From NCBI GenBank assembly GCA_017988355.1, contig JAGNRX010000087.1, positions 1-5,564 of the forward strand: a stretch of 5,564 nt of DNA, in the 5' to 3' direction. This stretch comes from Bacteroidales bacterium. Its GTDB lineage: Bacteria > Bacteroidota > Bacteroidia > Bacteroidales > P3. Below the pieces are notes generated by a model that saw only the letters and a program-made list of their open reading frames with translations, did no database searches and was not told the origin of the DNA. Shown here piece by piece: positions 1-5,564 of this stretch (its first letter is position 1; each line of letters starts with the position of its first letter). A program made the translations under genes and the position numbers.

Positions 1-80
1 ATTTATTTGTGTTCTGAGATTATTATTATTATTATTTTTTCTGGTATTAGTGATACGCGAATTATAGTAAATTTGCATTG

Positions 81-350
81 CGACGAGAAAACCCTTACCA
101 GTTACAAAATTCGATAAACATGTTGTAAACTAATGGAGAGTACAGAAAACAGATTTTCAATACATGTATCAAAATAAGGTCTGCAGCTGCTATTCAGTTC
201 CAAGCTAAATTCTACGAATAGTTAGAGACAGTTTTACCAGTGTTACAAGTAGAAAAACTTTTGTAGATTGCAGGAGAAACCGTAAAAGATGAAGAAGAAT
301 TGTAAAATGAAAAAAGTTCCTCAATACTTATGTTTTCTTTTTTGAAATGA
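81..350 (+). pseudogene. Possible decayed coding sequence (relic), unidentified
   Basis: One plus-strand frame (codons starting at 81, 84 and so on, through the TGA at 348-350) reads like protein between about 180 and 314, with Ala, Gln, Glu, Val and Leu instead of the Lys/Asn/Ile/Phe mix expected from AT-rich noncoding DNA. Examples are the stretches AAAIQFQAKFYE, LETVLPVLQVEKLL and IAGETVKDEEEL. They are separated by in-frame stops at 219-221 (TAG), 264-266 (TAG) and 303-305 (TAA), with another TAA at 126-128. All four stops are one C-to-T change away from a Gln codon. I see no start codon with supporting context and do not recognise the family. The helical, charged character loosely recalls small Bacteroidota periplasmic proteins. 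Chance is a real alternative. Confidence 0.2.
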
Positions 351-532
351 TTGTAGATAGTTGGTTTTAAACTCTCATCAGGTTTATTTTTAGTTGCAAT
401 TCGTGAAACTGTTAGTTCTATTATCATAATAAAATTATATTTATCATAAGTATCCACAGAAACATCAAAAATGTAAATAGTAAATCTTAAAAAGTGAAAA
501 GTTTAAATTATAAAGTGAGAAAATAAGAATAA

Positions 533-605
533 CAAAAAGTACGTAAAAACCGCACCCCCCCTATTAAGTATATATAGGCGTTATTAGATAAATACGTACT
601 TTTTG
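533..605. repeat. 13-bp perfect inverted repeat with TACGTA in each arm
   Basis: CAAAAAGTACGTA (533-545) is perfectly complementary to TACGTACTTTTTG (593-605), with 47 nt between the arms. Each arm contains the self-complementary hexamer TACGTA (540-545 and 593-598). The spacer has a run of seven C (555-561) and a small 5-bp internal stem, CCTAT (560-564) with ATAGG (574-578). The element could be a miniature transposon-like repeat with terminal inverted repeats, a paired operator, or a structured RNA ending in a T5 run. I see no clear target-site duplication at its edges. Confidence 0.6.
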
Positions 606-610
606 CATTA

Positions 611-668
611 AAACCAAGATTCAAATAAATAACTCCTTAAAAGAAATTACTAAAACAAAGATTCAAAT
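611..668. repeat. Short direct repeat, two 16-bp copies
   Basis: AAACCAAGATTCAAAT at 611-626 and AAACAAAGATTCAAAT at 653-668 match at 15 of 16 positions, 42 bp apart. The second copy runs almost directly into the GACCC/GGGTC hairpin at 672-689. The pair may therefore be the conserved flank of a repeat unit, with the first copy a truncated unit. Confidence 0.45.
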
Positions 669-671
669 GTT

Positions 672-689
672 CGACCCACTTCGGGGTCG
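672..689. repeat. Palindromic repeat hairpin, copy 1
   Basis: CGACCC (672-677) pairs with GGGTCG (684-689) around the six-base loop ACTTCG, a compact GC-rich stem in an otherwise AT-rich stretch. On the minus strand it reads CGACCCC-GAAG-TGGGTCG followed by AACATTTGAATC. This resembles copy 2 at 739-754. I recall similar GACCCC/GGGGTC hairpins scattered between genes of Bacteroidota, but have not checked this. Confidence 0.45.
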
Positions 690-738
690 CAGATGATGGG
701 GTTATAATCTGTATATTCTATAAATTCTACAAACCTTT

Positions 739-754
739 GACACCTTTGGGGGTC
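739..754. repeat. Palindromic repeat hairpin, copy 2
   Basis: GACACC (739-744) pairs with GGGGTC (749-754) with one A-G mismatch and the loop TTTG. On the minus strand it reads GACCCCCAAAGGTGTC followed by AAAGGTTTGTAG, parallel to the minus-strand reading of copy 1. Smaller stems follow at once: CCGT/ACGG (764-767 and 771-774), CTTGC/GCAAG (780-784 and 789-793) and CGGC/GCCG (794-797 and 800-803). The whole 672-803 stretch is thus unusually rich in short palindromes. Confidence 0.4.
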
Positions 755-828
755 ATATCATTTCCGTTGTACGGTATTTCTTGCTAAGGCAAGCGGCAAG
801 CCGATGATTCTTGATTGGTTACTTAATT

Positions 829-862
829 AAAATCCTATTAATCTTCAAATCCTGTAAATCCT
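829..862. repeat. Degenerate AAATCCT-type tandem repeat
   Basis: AAATCCT occurs at 830-836, 847-853 and 856-862, with the variant TAATCTT at 839-845. This gives four units spaced 8-9 bp apart, followed by TTATTCAGACAAA. On the minus strand it reads as repeated AGGATTT units after a TGTCTGAATAAGG leader. I recall closely similar intergenic sequence in many Bacteroidota genomes, from memory only. It lies about 40 bp past the stop codon of the S41 peptidase gene, so it would be in that gene's 3' untranslated region. Confidence 0.5.
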
Positions 863-898
863 TATTCAGACAAAATAACATATCCTAATAATAAATAA

Positions 899-2662
899 TT
901 ATTTCTTTAATAGACCATTATAAACCTTATCGTTTTTTATTATTGAAATTGCTTTTTGTAGGCCTTCGTCTGTATCTTTTATTGATTGGTAGTAATAGTT
1001 GATTCCATAAAGGTTTCGTGCTATCATTGCTTTTAGAGTTGCTTCAATGTAGATATCTGATTTTTTCATCATTTCTTCCATTTTCTTATCTTCATTTTCT
1101 GCTTTTTCAACAATTGTTTTTAATAACTCAGGATTATTTAAAAGCTCTTTTGCATAGGTTTGATATGATGTGTAGTTGGGTTTGGTGGTGTCTTTTACTT
1201 GTTCTAAAAGATACATTCCAACCATTTGATTTACCCATTCTTTCTTTATGTCATTATGCTCCACTCCTTCTTTTTGTGCATAGGCAGTAAATTCTTTCAT
1301 CAAATTTAAAGAAGGGTATGTTTTGTTGAAGTCGTCAAAGGTTGGGTTTTGTTTTAAGAATGTGGTTCTATTGTCATCTACCCATTGCATTGTGAAGTTA
1401 TTGAATATTCCTTTGGAGCGTAGGTTGATTAGGTAGTCTGATGCTCTTGATGTATCAATTGGAACGAATACGTCTGGCATTATTCCTCCTCCACCATAAA
1501 CTATTCTTCCATTTGCTGTTGAGTATTTAAGAGAATCAGGGAAAGATATTGAGTCAGGTGTTATTAGTTCTTTATGTTGGAAGCGTTTCATATAGTCATT
1601 ATAGTATGAGTCTAAACCATCGTCCCAAGGCTTTTGAATACAACGACCGCTTGGTGTGTAGTATCGTGAAGTTGTTAGTCTTATCTGAGAACCATCAGGC
1701 AAGTTAAAAGGTCTTTGTACTAAGCCTTTTCCAAAACTTCTTCTTCCTATAATAACTCCTCTGTCCCAGTCTTGAATTGCCCCTGAAACAATCTCGGAAG
1801 CAGATGCAGAACTCTCATCAATTAGTACTACGATTTTACCTTTCTCAAACGTCCCTTTTCTTTCTGCCTTAAAGTCATATCGTGGAGAAGAAACTCCTTC
1901 TGTATATACTAATAGCTTTTCATCACTTAGGAATTCATCACATATTTTAAATGCAACATCTAAGTATCCACCGCCATTTCCTCTAAGGTCAAAGATTAGT
2001 TCTTTCATTCCTTGCTTCTGAAGGTCTTGGATTGCCTCAACAACTTCTTCTGTTGATTTTTGTGCAAACCTATCAAGACGGATATATCCAAGAGTTTTAT
2101 CAAGCATAAACCAAGTATCAACACTTGTAATTGGAATTTTATCTCTAATTATTTCAAATATTATTGGCTCTTTTCTTCCTCTTCTTTCAATAGTTAAACT
2201 AACTTTAGTCCCTTTTACTCCTCTTAGGTTCTTAAACACAAAGTCATTCTTAATGCTATCGCCTGTTGCAATTTTATCATCAACCTTTATTATTTTATCC
2301 CCCGGCATAACTCCAACCTTTTCAGAAGGGCCTCCCCTAATAACATCAACAACATGAATTGTATCTTTCATTATTTGAAACGAAATACCTACTCCATCGA
2401 AGTTGCCAATAAGTGGTTCATTCATTTTCTGAACATCTTCTTTTGTAATATAAACAGAATGTGGATCGAGTTCTTTTAACATGTTCACTATACCCTTTTC
2501 AACTATTTTTGGCATATCTGGCTTTTCAGCATAATAATATCTTATCATATTTAAAGTAAAAGACATTTTGTTATCAGTAGATAAAAGTTCTGTTTTATCG
2601 AGGGTTTGAGCCGTTAATAATGATGAAATTAATAAAAATAAAGAAAAAAGAATTTGTTTCAT
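899..2662 (-). CDS. S41 family carboxy-terminal processing peptidase (CtpA/Prc type)
   Basis: This 587-residue exported serine endopeptidase should trim or degrade envelope proteins from their C-terminal ends. Residues 1-18 form a signal peptide with a likely cut after LLTA (A18). There is no lipobox Cys, so the mature protein should be soluble in the periplasm. A short helical N-terminal region follows, then a PDZ domain (about 86-172, with GVGISF and GGPSEKVGVMPGD) that would bind substrate tails. The S41 core is about 180-400 and contains LRGNGGG (226-232). The catalytic residues appear complete: Ser287 in SSASASE, Lys312 in SFGKG and Gln316, with the 25- and 4-residue spacing typical of the family. 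Residues 400-587 form a largely helical, charged C-terminal extension, as in long Bacteroidota members. The ATG at 2660-2662 fits the signal peptide. The gene is divergent from lepB. Its natural substrates cannot be read from the sequence. Confidence 0.95.
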   Translation of the reverse strand: MKQILFSLFLLISSLLTAQTLDKTELLSTDNKMSFTLNMIRYYYAEKPDMPKIVEKGIVNMLKELDPHSVYITKEDVQKMNEPLIGNFDGVGISFQIMKDTIHVVDVIRGGPSEKVGVMPGDKIIKVDDKIATGDSIKNDFVFKNLRGVKGTKVSLTIERRGRKEPIIFEIIRDKIPITSVDTWFMLDKTLGYIRLDRFAQKSTEEVVEAIQDLQKQGMKELIFDLRGNGGGYLDVAFKICDEFLSDEKLLVYTEGVSSPRYDFKAERKGTFEKGKIVVLIDESSASASEIVSGAIQDWDRGVIIGRRSFGKGLVQRPFNLPDGSQIRLTTSRYYTPSGRCIQKPWDDGLDSYYNDYMKRFQHKELITPDSISFPDSLKYSTANGRIVYGGGGIMPDVFVPIDTSRASDYLINLRSKGIFNNFTMQWVDDNRTTFLKQNPTFDDFNKTYPSLNLMKEFTAYAQKEGVEHNDIKKEWVNQMVGMYLLEQVKDTTKPNYTSYQTYAKELLNNPELLKTIVEKAENEDKKMEEMMKKSDIYIEATLKAMIARNLYGINYYYQSIKDTDEGLQKAISIIKNDKVYNGLLKK

Positions 2663-2685
2663 AGCAATAATAAATTAAACTTTGT
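2653..2685 (+). promoter_or_regulatory. Possible lepB promoter
   Basis: TTTG at 2653-2656 could be a Bacteroidota -33 box. After 20 bp comes AAACTTTGT (2677-2685), a partial match to the -7 consensus TAnnTTTG (first T replaced by A). Transcription would start near 2690, leaving a leader of about 45 nt before lepB. The -33 box lies inside the first codons of the divergent peptidase gene, so the two promoters overlap and may interfere. Confidence 0.35.
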
Positions 2686-2704
2686 CGTTAATAAATGTTG
2701 AGGT

Positions 2705-2713
2705 GCAAAAGTA
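2705..2713 (-). promoter_or_regulatory. Bacteroidota -7 promoter box for the S41 peptidase gene
   Basis: Read on the minus strand, 2713 to 2705 is TACTTTTGC, an exact match to the phylum's -7 element TAnnTTTGC. It sits about 42 bp upstream of the peptidase ATG, giving a leader of roughly 35 nt. The -33 region on this strand is T-rich but has no clean TTTG at the usual spacing. That region would overlap the lepB start codon. Confidence 0.6.
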
Positions 2714-2734
2714 ATAATAAAAAATTAGAAATAG

Positions 2735-4459
2735 ATGAGCTTATACACAATAATATTAATAGTTCTGTTAGTTATTTCCTTTGTTGGCCTATGGAAAATC
2801 TTCCAAAAGGCGGGATACAAAGGTTGGTATAGTATTATTCCGATACTTAACGCTTGGTATGTGGTAAAAATTATAAATAAAAAGTTTTGGTGGTTTATTT
2901 ACCTCTTAATCCCTTTTATTAATATATTCGTTATAATGCTTGTCATTATAGAAATAATGAAGTGTTTCCGTAAAAATGGTCTATTAATACAAATAGCAGG
3001 AGTCTTATTTCCTTTTGTTGTCTTGCCTTGGCTTGGCTTCTCTAAAAAAGAAAAATATACCCACCCATCAGAACTTCCAGCAGTTAAGAACTCTGCTACT
3101 AGAGAATGGGTTGATGCTATTCTTTTTGCAGTCATTGCAGCATCAATAATTAGAATGTTCTTCTTTGAAGCATACACAATTCCTACTTCATCTATGGAAA
3201 AATCTCTCTTAGTTGGAGATTATCTTTTTGTAAGTAAGGTTGCCTATGGTCCAAGAATTCCAAATACTCCAATTGCTTTTCCTTTGGTTCATCATACAAT
3301 TCCAATTTTAAACATTAAGTCTTATCTCGAATGGTTAAAATTAGATTACCATCGTTTCCCTGGCATAAGTCACCTAAAAAGAGGAGATGCTGTTGTCTTT
3401 AACTTCCCTGATGGAGACACCCTTTCTTCAACATACCAAAGTGCTGAAAGTTATTATAGCTTAGTAAGGAAATATGGAAGAGAAAGAGTTTGGAACTCCC
3501 CTCAAGAATTTGGAGATATTATTGTTAGACCTGTTGATAAGAGAGAAAACTTTATAAAAAGATTAATTGGACTTCCTGGAGAAACCCTAAATATAGAGAA
3601 CCAAGTTGTATTTATTAATGGTAAGGCAATTGAAAGTCCAAAAGACTATCAAATAACTTATAAGATTGAAACAGAAAATGGAGCTACTATTAATGAAAAC
3701 GAACTACTAAACATAGGTGTTTCAAAAGAAGATATGGATATGATGTACCTATCATACTATACTAATCTAACTAAGCCTCAAATAGAAAACCTTTCAACAA
3801 CTCCTTATATTTTAGACATTCAACCTCTAAGCTCAGAAGGAAAAACCTATTCTTCGTTTACCAAAATACCTTGCAAGATAATCTTCCACCCTGAACTTAT
3901 AGACAAATGCTCTGTTTTGAGAATGGTAGGTGTTGATAGCATAGACATAAGCAATTCAATAAACTACCCGACCCTTCCTCTATCACAAGAATTGGTTAAT
4001 AAGATAAAGAAATTCCCTTATGTAAAATCAATTACACCTGTACTTTGCCTAAAAGGATTTGGAGAGAAGCACTTATTCCCTTATGACGAGACTTTAAATT
4101 GGAATGTTGATAATTACGGCCCTATTCTAATTCCAAAAAAAGGAATGAAAATTGCTTTAAACCCAAGCAATGTTGCACTATATAAGAGAGCAATTACTGC
4201 TTTTGAGAAAAATAGTTTTGAAGAAAGAAATGGCAAATACTATATTAATGGCAAGATAGCAAACTCTTATATCTTTAAGATGGATTATTATTGGATGCAA
4301 GGCGACAACAGGCATAATTCAGCAGATAGTAGATTTTGGGGATTTGTTCCAGAAGACCATATTGTAGGAAAAGCATCCTTTGTTTGGCTTAGTATTAACA
4401 AAGATATGAGTGGACTGAAGAAAATTAGATGGAATAAGATATTTAGATTGGTAGAGTAA
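2735..4459 (+). CDS. lepB: Signal peptidase I with DUF5684-like N-terminal membrane domain
   Basis: This is the leader peptidase that removes signal peptides from secreted proteins at the outer face of the inner membrane. The first 102 residues resemble the DUF5684 membrane domain: hydrophobic segments near 3-20, 51-74 and 84-101, with [17 protein letters not shown] at 25-41. Another membrane helix (about 126-143) leads into the S26 catalytic domain. The nucleophile is Ser153 in PTSSM and the general-base Lys is Lys275 in [11 protein letters not shown]. The conserved late box [17 protein letters not shown] is at 523-539. At 574 residues it is much longer than E. coli LepB (324). The extra length comes from the N-terminal domain and from insertions between Ser and Lys (122 residues against about 55) and between Lys and the GDNR box (about 248 against about 126). 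The ATG at 2735 starts just before the first hydrophobic segment. The peptidase gene is divergent and the regulator follows after 92 bp. Confidence 0.96.
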   Translation: MSLYTIILIVLLVISFVGLWKIFQKAGYKGWYSIIPILNAWYVVKIINKKFWWFIYLLIPFINIFVIMLVIIEIMKCFRKNGLLIQIAGVLFPFVVLPWLGFSKKEKYTHPSELPAVKNSATREWVDAILFAVIAASIIRMFFFEAYTIPTSSMEKSLLVGDYLFVSKVAYGPRIPNTPIAFPLVHHTIPILNIKSYLEWLKLDYHRFPGISHLKRGDAVVFNFPDGDTLSSTYQSAESYYSLVRKYGRERVWNSPQEFGDIIVRPVDKRENFIKRLIGLPGETLNIENQVVFINGKAIESPKDYQITYKIETENGATINENELLNIGVSKEDMDMMYLSYYTNLTKPQIENLSTTPYILDIQPLSSEGKTYSSFTKIPCKIIFHPELIDKCSVLRMVGVDSIDISNSINYPTLPLSQELVNKIKKFPYVKSITPVLCLKGFGEKHLFPYDETLNWNVDNYGPILIPKKGMKIALNPSNVALYKRAITAFEKNSFEERNGKYYINGKIANSYIFKMDYYWMQGDNRHNSADSRFWGFVPEDHIVGKASFVWLSINKDMSGLKKIRWNKIFRLVE

Positions 4460-4520
4460 GAAGGGATTAAAAAAAAAGAAAATACAATAAAGAAACATTA
4501 TCATTGATCGCCACAATAGG

Positions 4521-4532
4521 TAATAATTATTA
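4521..4532. promoter_or_regulatory. 12-bp perfect palindrome upstream of the response regulator
   Basis: TAATAATTATTA is exactly self-complementary and ends 19 bp before the regulator's ATG. It could be an operator, for example for autoregulation, but all-A/T palindromes arise easily by chance in DNA of this composition. I see no TAnnTTTG box in the 92-bp lepB-regulator gap and no hairpin terminator after lepB, so read-through from lepB is plausible. Confidence 0.2.
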
Positions 4533-4551
4533 ATCAATAAAAATTATAACA

Positions 4552-5289
4552 ATGAGAACAGTAAAATTATTATTAGCTGAAAGTGATATGAATTTAGGAC
4601 CAATCCTAAAGACATATTTTGACAAGAACGGTTTTCCAACAATTTTGGTTACAGATGGTGAATCAGCTCTAAAAGTTTATTCATCAGAAGAAATTGATTT
4701 TGTAATATTAGAAACATCACTACCTGTAATGGATGGCTTTATTGCCGCAGAAGCAATTAGAGAACTTGATGCAACAATACCTATATTATTTATTTCTGAA
4801 AAGAATCAAGCACAGACAGACATTATTAAAGGGTTTGAAATTGGAGCAGACGATTATCTTCGCAAACCATTTTCAATGGAAGAAATTCTTTGTAGGATAA
4901 AAGCAATTTCAAAAAGAGCAATCGGTGATAGACCAGAGGATAATATTTTCAAAATTGGAGATTACTATACTTTTGACTATAACCGTCACGTGATTGCCTT
5001 CAAGGGAAATAGTGATCATAAAGCAGAAGAAATTAGACTTACTGGAAAAGAAAGTGAACTATTGAAAGTTTTTGCTTTAAGTATGAACCAAACTGTTGAC
5101 AGAAAAGTTATTCTTGAAAAGGTTTGGAAGAACGACACCTATTTCAATGCAAGAAGTATGGACGTTTACATAACTAAGCTTAGAAAATACCTTAGCTATG
5201 ATTCAGATGTTAAATTAGCAAACCAACACGGAGTAGGCTTTAAACTAACAATTCATCCACAATCCTCTGGAATTAAGATGAAGAAATAA
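4552..5289 (+). CDS. OmpR-family response regulator, RprY-like, lacking the phosphoacceptor Asp
   Basis: This cytoplasmic DNA-binding regulator has 245 residues. The receiver domain is about 3-120 and the winged-helix DNA-binding domain about 134-233, with LTGKESELL (163-171) and the recognition-helix stretch NARSMDVYITKLRKYL (199-214). Overall resemblance is to RprY of Bacteroidales. The receiver deviates where phosphorylation occurs. The site normally Asp is Glu54 (ILETSLPVMDG, codon GAA at 4711-4713), and the acidic pair reads Glu10-Ser11, although Asp12 follows. The switch residues Ser82 and Lys105 (RKPF) are present. No nearby Asp could obviously substitute: Asp49 lies before the strand and Asp61 is in the usual PxMDG turn. 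No sensor kinase gene adjoins it, so it is an orphan here. I infer constitutive or phosphorylation-independent activity, since Asp-to-Glu changes activate some regulators such as NtrC. The ATG places the first receiver strand at residues 4-9, as expected. Confidence 0.93.
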   Translation: MRTVKLLLAESDMNLGPILKTYFDKNGFPTILVTDGESALKVYSSEEIDFVILETSLPVMDGFIAAEAIRELDATIPILFISEKNQAQTDIIKGFEIGADDYLRKPFSMEEILCRIKAISKRAIGDRPEDNIFKIGDYYTFDYNRHVIAFKGNSDHKAEEIRLTGKESELLKVFALSMNQTVDRKVILEKVWKNDTYFNARSMDVYITKLRKYLSYDSDVKLANQHGVGFKLTIHPQSSGIKMKK

Positions 5290-5319
5290 GTCAAAAAGCT
5301 CAAGGTTTATTCCAAAACA

Positions 5320-5353
5320 AAAGCGTCATCAAAAATTAATTTGATGACGCTTT
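5320..5353. terminator. Bidirectional intrinsic terminator
   Basis: A perfect 14-bp stem, AAAGCGTCATCAAA (5320-5333) with TTTGATGACGCTTT (5340-5353), encloses the loop AATTAA. T-rich sequence follows it on the plus strand (TTTCTCTTTA), and A-rich sequence precedes it (CCAAAACAAAA), which gives U's on the minus-strand transcript. It sits midway between the convergent regulator and mutA stop codons and probably ends both transcripts. Confidence 0.85.
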
Positions 5354-5374
5354 CTCTTTAATTGATTATTAGGT

Positions 5375-5564
5375 TTATTTCACTAATAAGTCGTTATATT
5401 TTTTAAGGCTATCTAAAACATTAGTCTTAACATGGATAAAATCTGTTACTCCTTGCGATTTAAAGCTTTCTATTTGAGCCTCTGGATAACCAGCAACAAC
5501 GACATTGTTAATCTTTGTTTTAAGTATAGGAAGAGCTTTCTCAACTAAGACAGCATACTCATCA
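5375..5564 (-). CDS. mutA: Methylmalonyl-CoA mutase small subunit, C-terminal fragment
   Basis: Only the last 62 codons, stop included at 5375-5377, lie in the window; the gene continues beyond the right edge. The translation has NNVVVAGYPEAQIESF followed shortly by GVTDFIHVKTNVLDSL. This is the end of the flavodoxin-like, B12-binding-type domain in the small (beta) subunit of heterodimeric methylmalonyl-CoA mutase. The large subunit ends differently. The complex interconverts succinyl-CoA and methylmalonyl-CoA. The small subunit is structural and does not carry the catalytic cobalamin. In fermenting Bacteroidota the enzyme serves propionate production. The large-subunit gene would be expected downstream of mutA on the minus strand, but the terminator and the regulator lie there instead, so it is not next to this 3' end. 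The short fragment limits certainty, and another B12-binding-domain protein is a weaker alternative. Confidence 0.8.
   Translation of the reverse strand, partial: DEYAVLVEKALPILKTKINNVVVAGYPEAQIESFKSQGVTDFIHVKTNVLDSLKKYNDLLVK

Larger units (their letters stand above)
1..898. other. Gene-poor, repeat-rich intergenic stretch
   Basis: I find no open frame here that I would call a functional gene. The stretch is AT-rich. It begins with six ATT triplets (19-36), has a possible coding relic at 81-350, and from 533 on holds several short inverted and direct repeats, listed separately. The longest open frame is an 81-codon minus-strand frame at 212-457. It starts with GTG, lies in AT-rich sequence and resembles no family I know, so I did not call it. 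I see no tRNA, rRNA or CRISPR array. No convincing hairpin followed by a T-run ends the peptidase gene that reads into this stretch from the right. Confidence 0.7.

Noticed and set aside
19..36. Six ATT triplets (microsatellite)
   Set aside because: Short simple repeats are common in AT-rich DNA, and no gene follows whose expression it could tune.
68..76. TAAATTTGC, an exact match to the -7 promoter consensus on the plus strand
   Set aside because: No TTTG lies at the right spacing upstream and no intact gene follows. In AT-rich DNA of this length a chance match is not unlikely. It could be the promoter of the decayed gene.
212..457. 81-codon open frame on the minus strand
   Set aside because: It starts with GTG, lies in AT-rich sequence, has no promoter box or recognisable family, and overlaps the more protein-like plus-strand relic. 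I treat it as chance.
1018..1290. 90-codon plus-strand frame inside the S41 peptidase gene
   Set aside because: It is antisense to a clearly real gene, with the Leu/Phe/Cys-rich composition typical of a shadow frame.
2899..3177. 92-codon minus-strand frame inside lepB
   Set aside because: It is antisense to the conserved membrane and catalytic part of lepB and has no features of its own.
4469..4477. Run of nine A after the lepB stop
   Set aside because: No hairpin precedes it, so it is not a terminator on the plus strand. It is probably compositional.
4319..4537. 72-codon minus-strand frame over the lepB 3' end
   Set aside because: It is antisense to the conserved GDNR box and downstream coding sequence and reads as low-complexity aromatic residues.

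Overview
The window looks like chromosomal DNA of a low-GC member of the Bacteroidota, most likely Bacteroidales-like. Three things suggest this: a signal peptidase I with a DUF5684-like membrane extension, an RprY-like OmpR-family regulator, and a -7 promoter box of the TAnnTTTGC type used by this phylum. No gene start has an obvious Shine-Dalgarno sequence, which also fits. The placement comes from recognising protein families, not from a database search.

Layout. Bases 1-898 contain no gene that I can support. The left half may hold the decayed remains of a coding sequence (81-350). The right half (533-862) is packed with short repeats and palindromes: a 13-bp inverted repeat with TACGTA in each arm, a near-perfect 16-bp direct repeat, two related GACCC/GGGTC hairpins and a run of AAATCCT-like units. 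Next come a minus-strand S41 carboxy-terminal processing peptidase (899-2662) and, divergent from it across a 72-bp gap, a plus-strand signal peptidase I (lepB, 2735-4459). A plus-strand OmpR-family response regulator follows (4552-5289). A bidirectional hairpin terminator (5320-5353) separates it from the convergent 3' end of a minus-strand methylmalonyl-CoA mutase small subunit gene (mutA, 5375 to the window edge).

How the genes relate. The S41 peptidase and LepB are both envelope proteases, and overlapping divergent promoters in the short gap could couple their expression. The regulator may be read partly from the lepB transcript, because I see no hairpin terminator between them. No histidine kinase gene is adjacent. 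mutA belongs to the succinate/propionate pathway and is probably just a neighbour.

The most interesting observation is that the response regulator lacks the phosphoacceptor aspartate (Glu at residue 54) and one Asp of the metal-binding acidic pair (Ser at residue 11), while the rest of the receiver and the DNA-binding domain look intact. It may therefore work without phosphorylation. I found no clear evidence of a wholly new multi-gene system.
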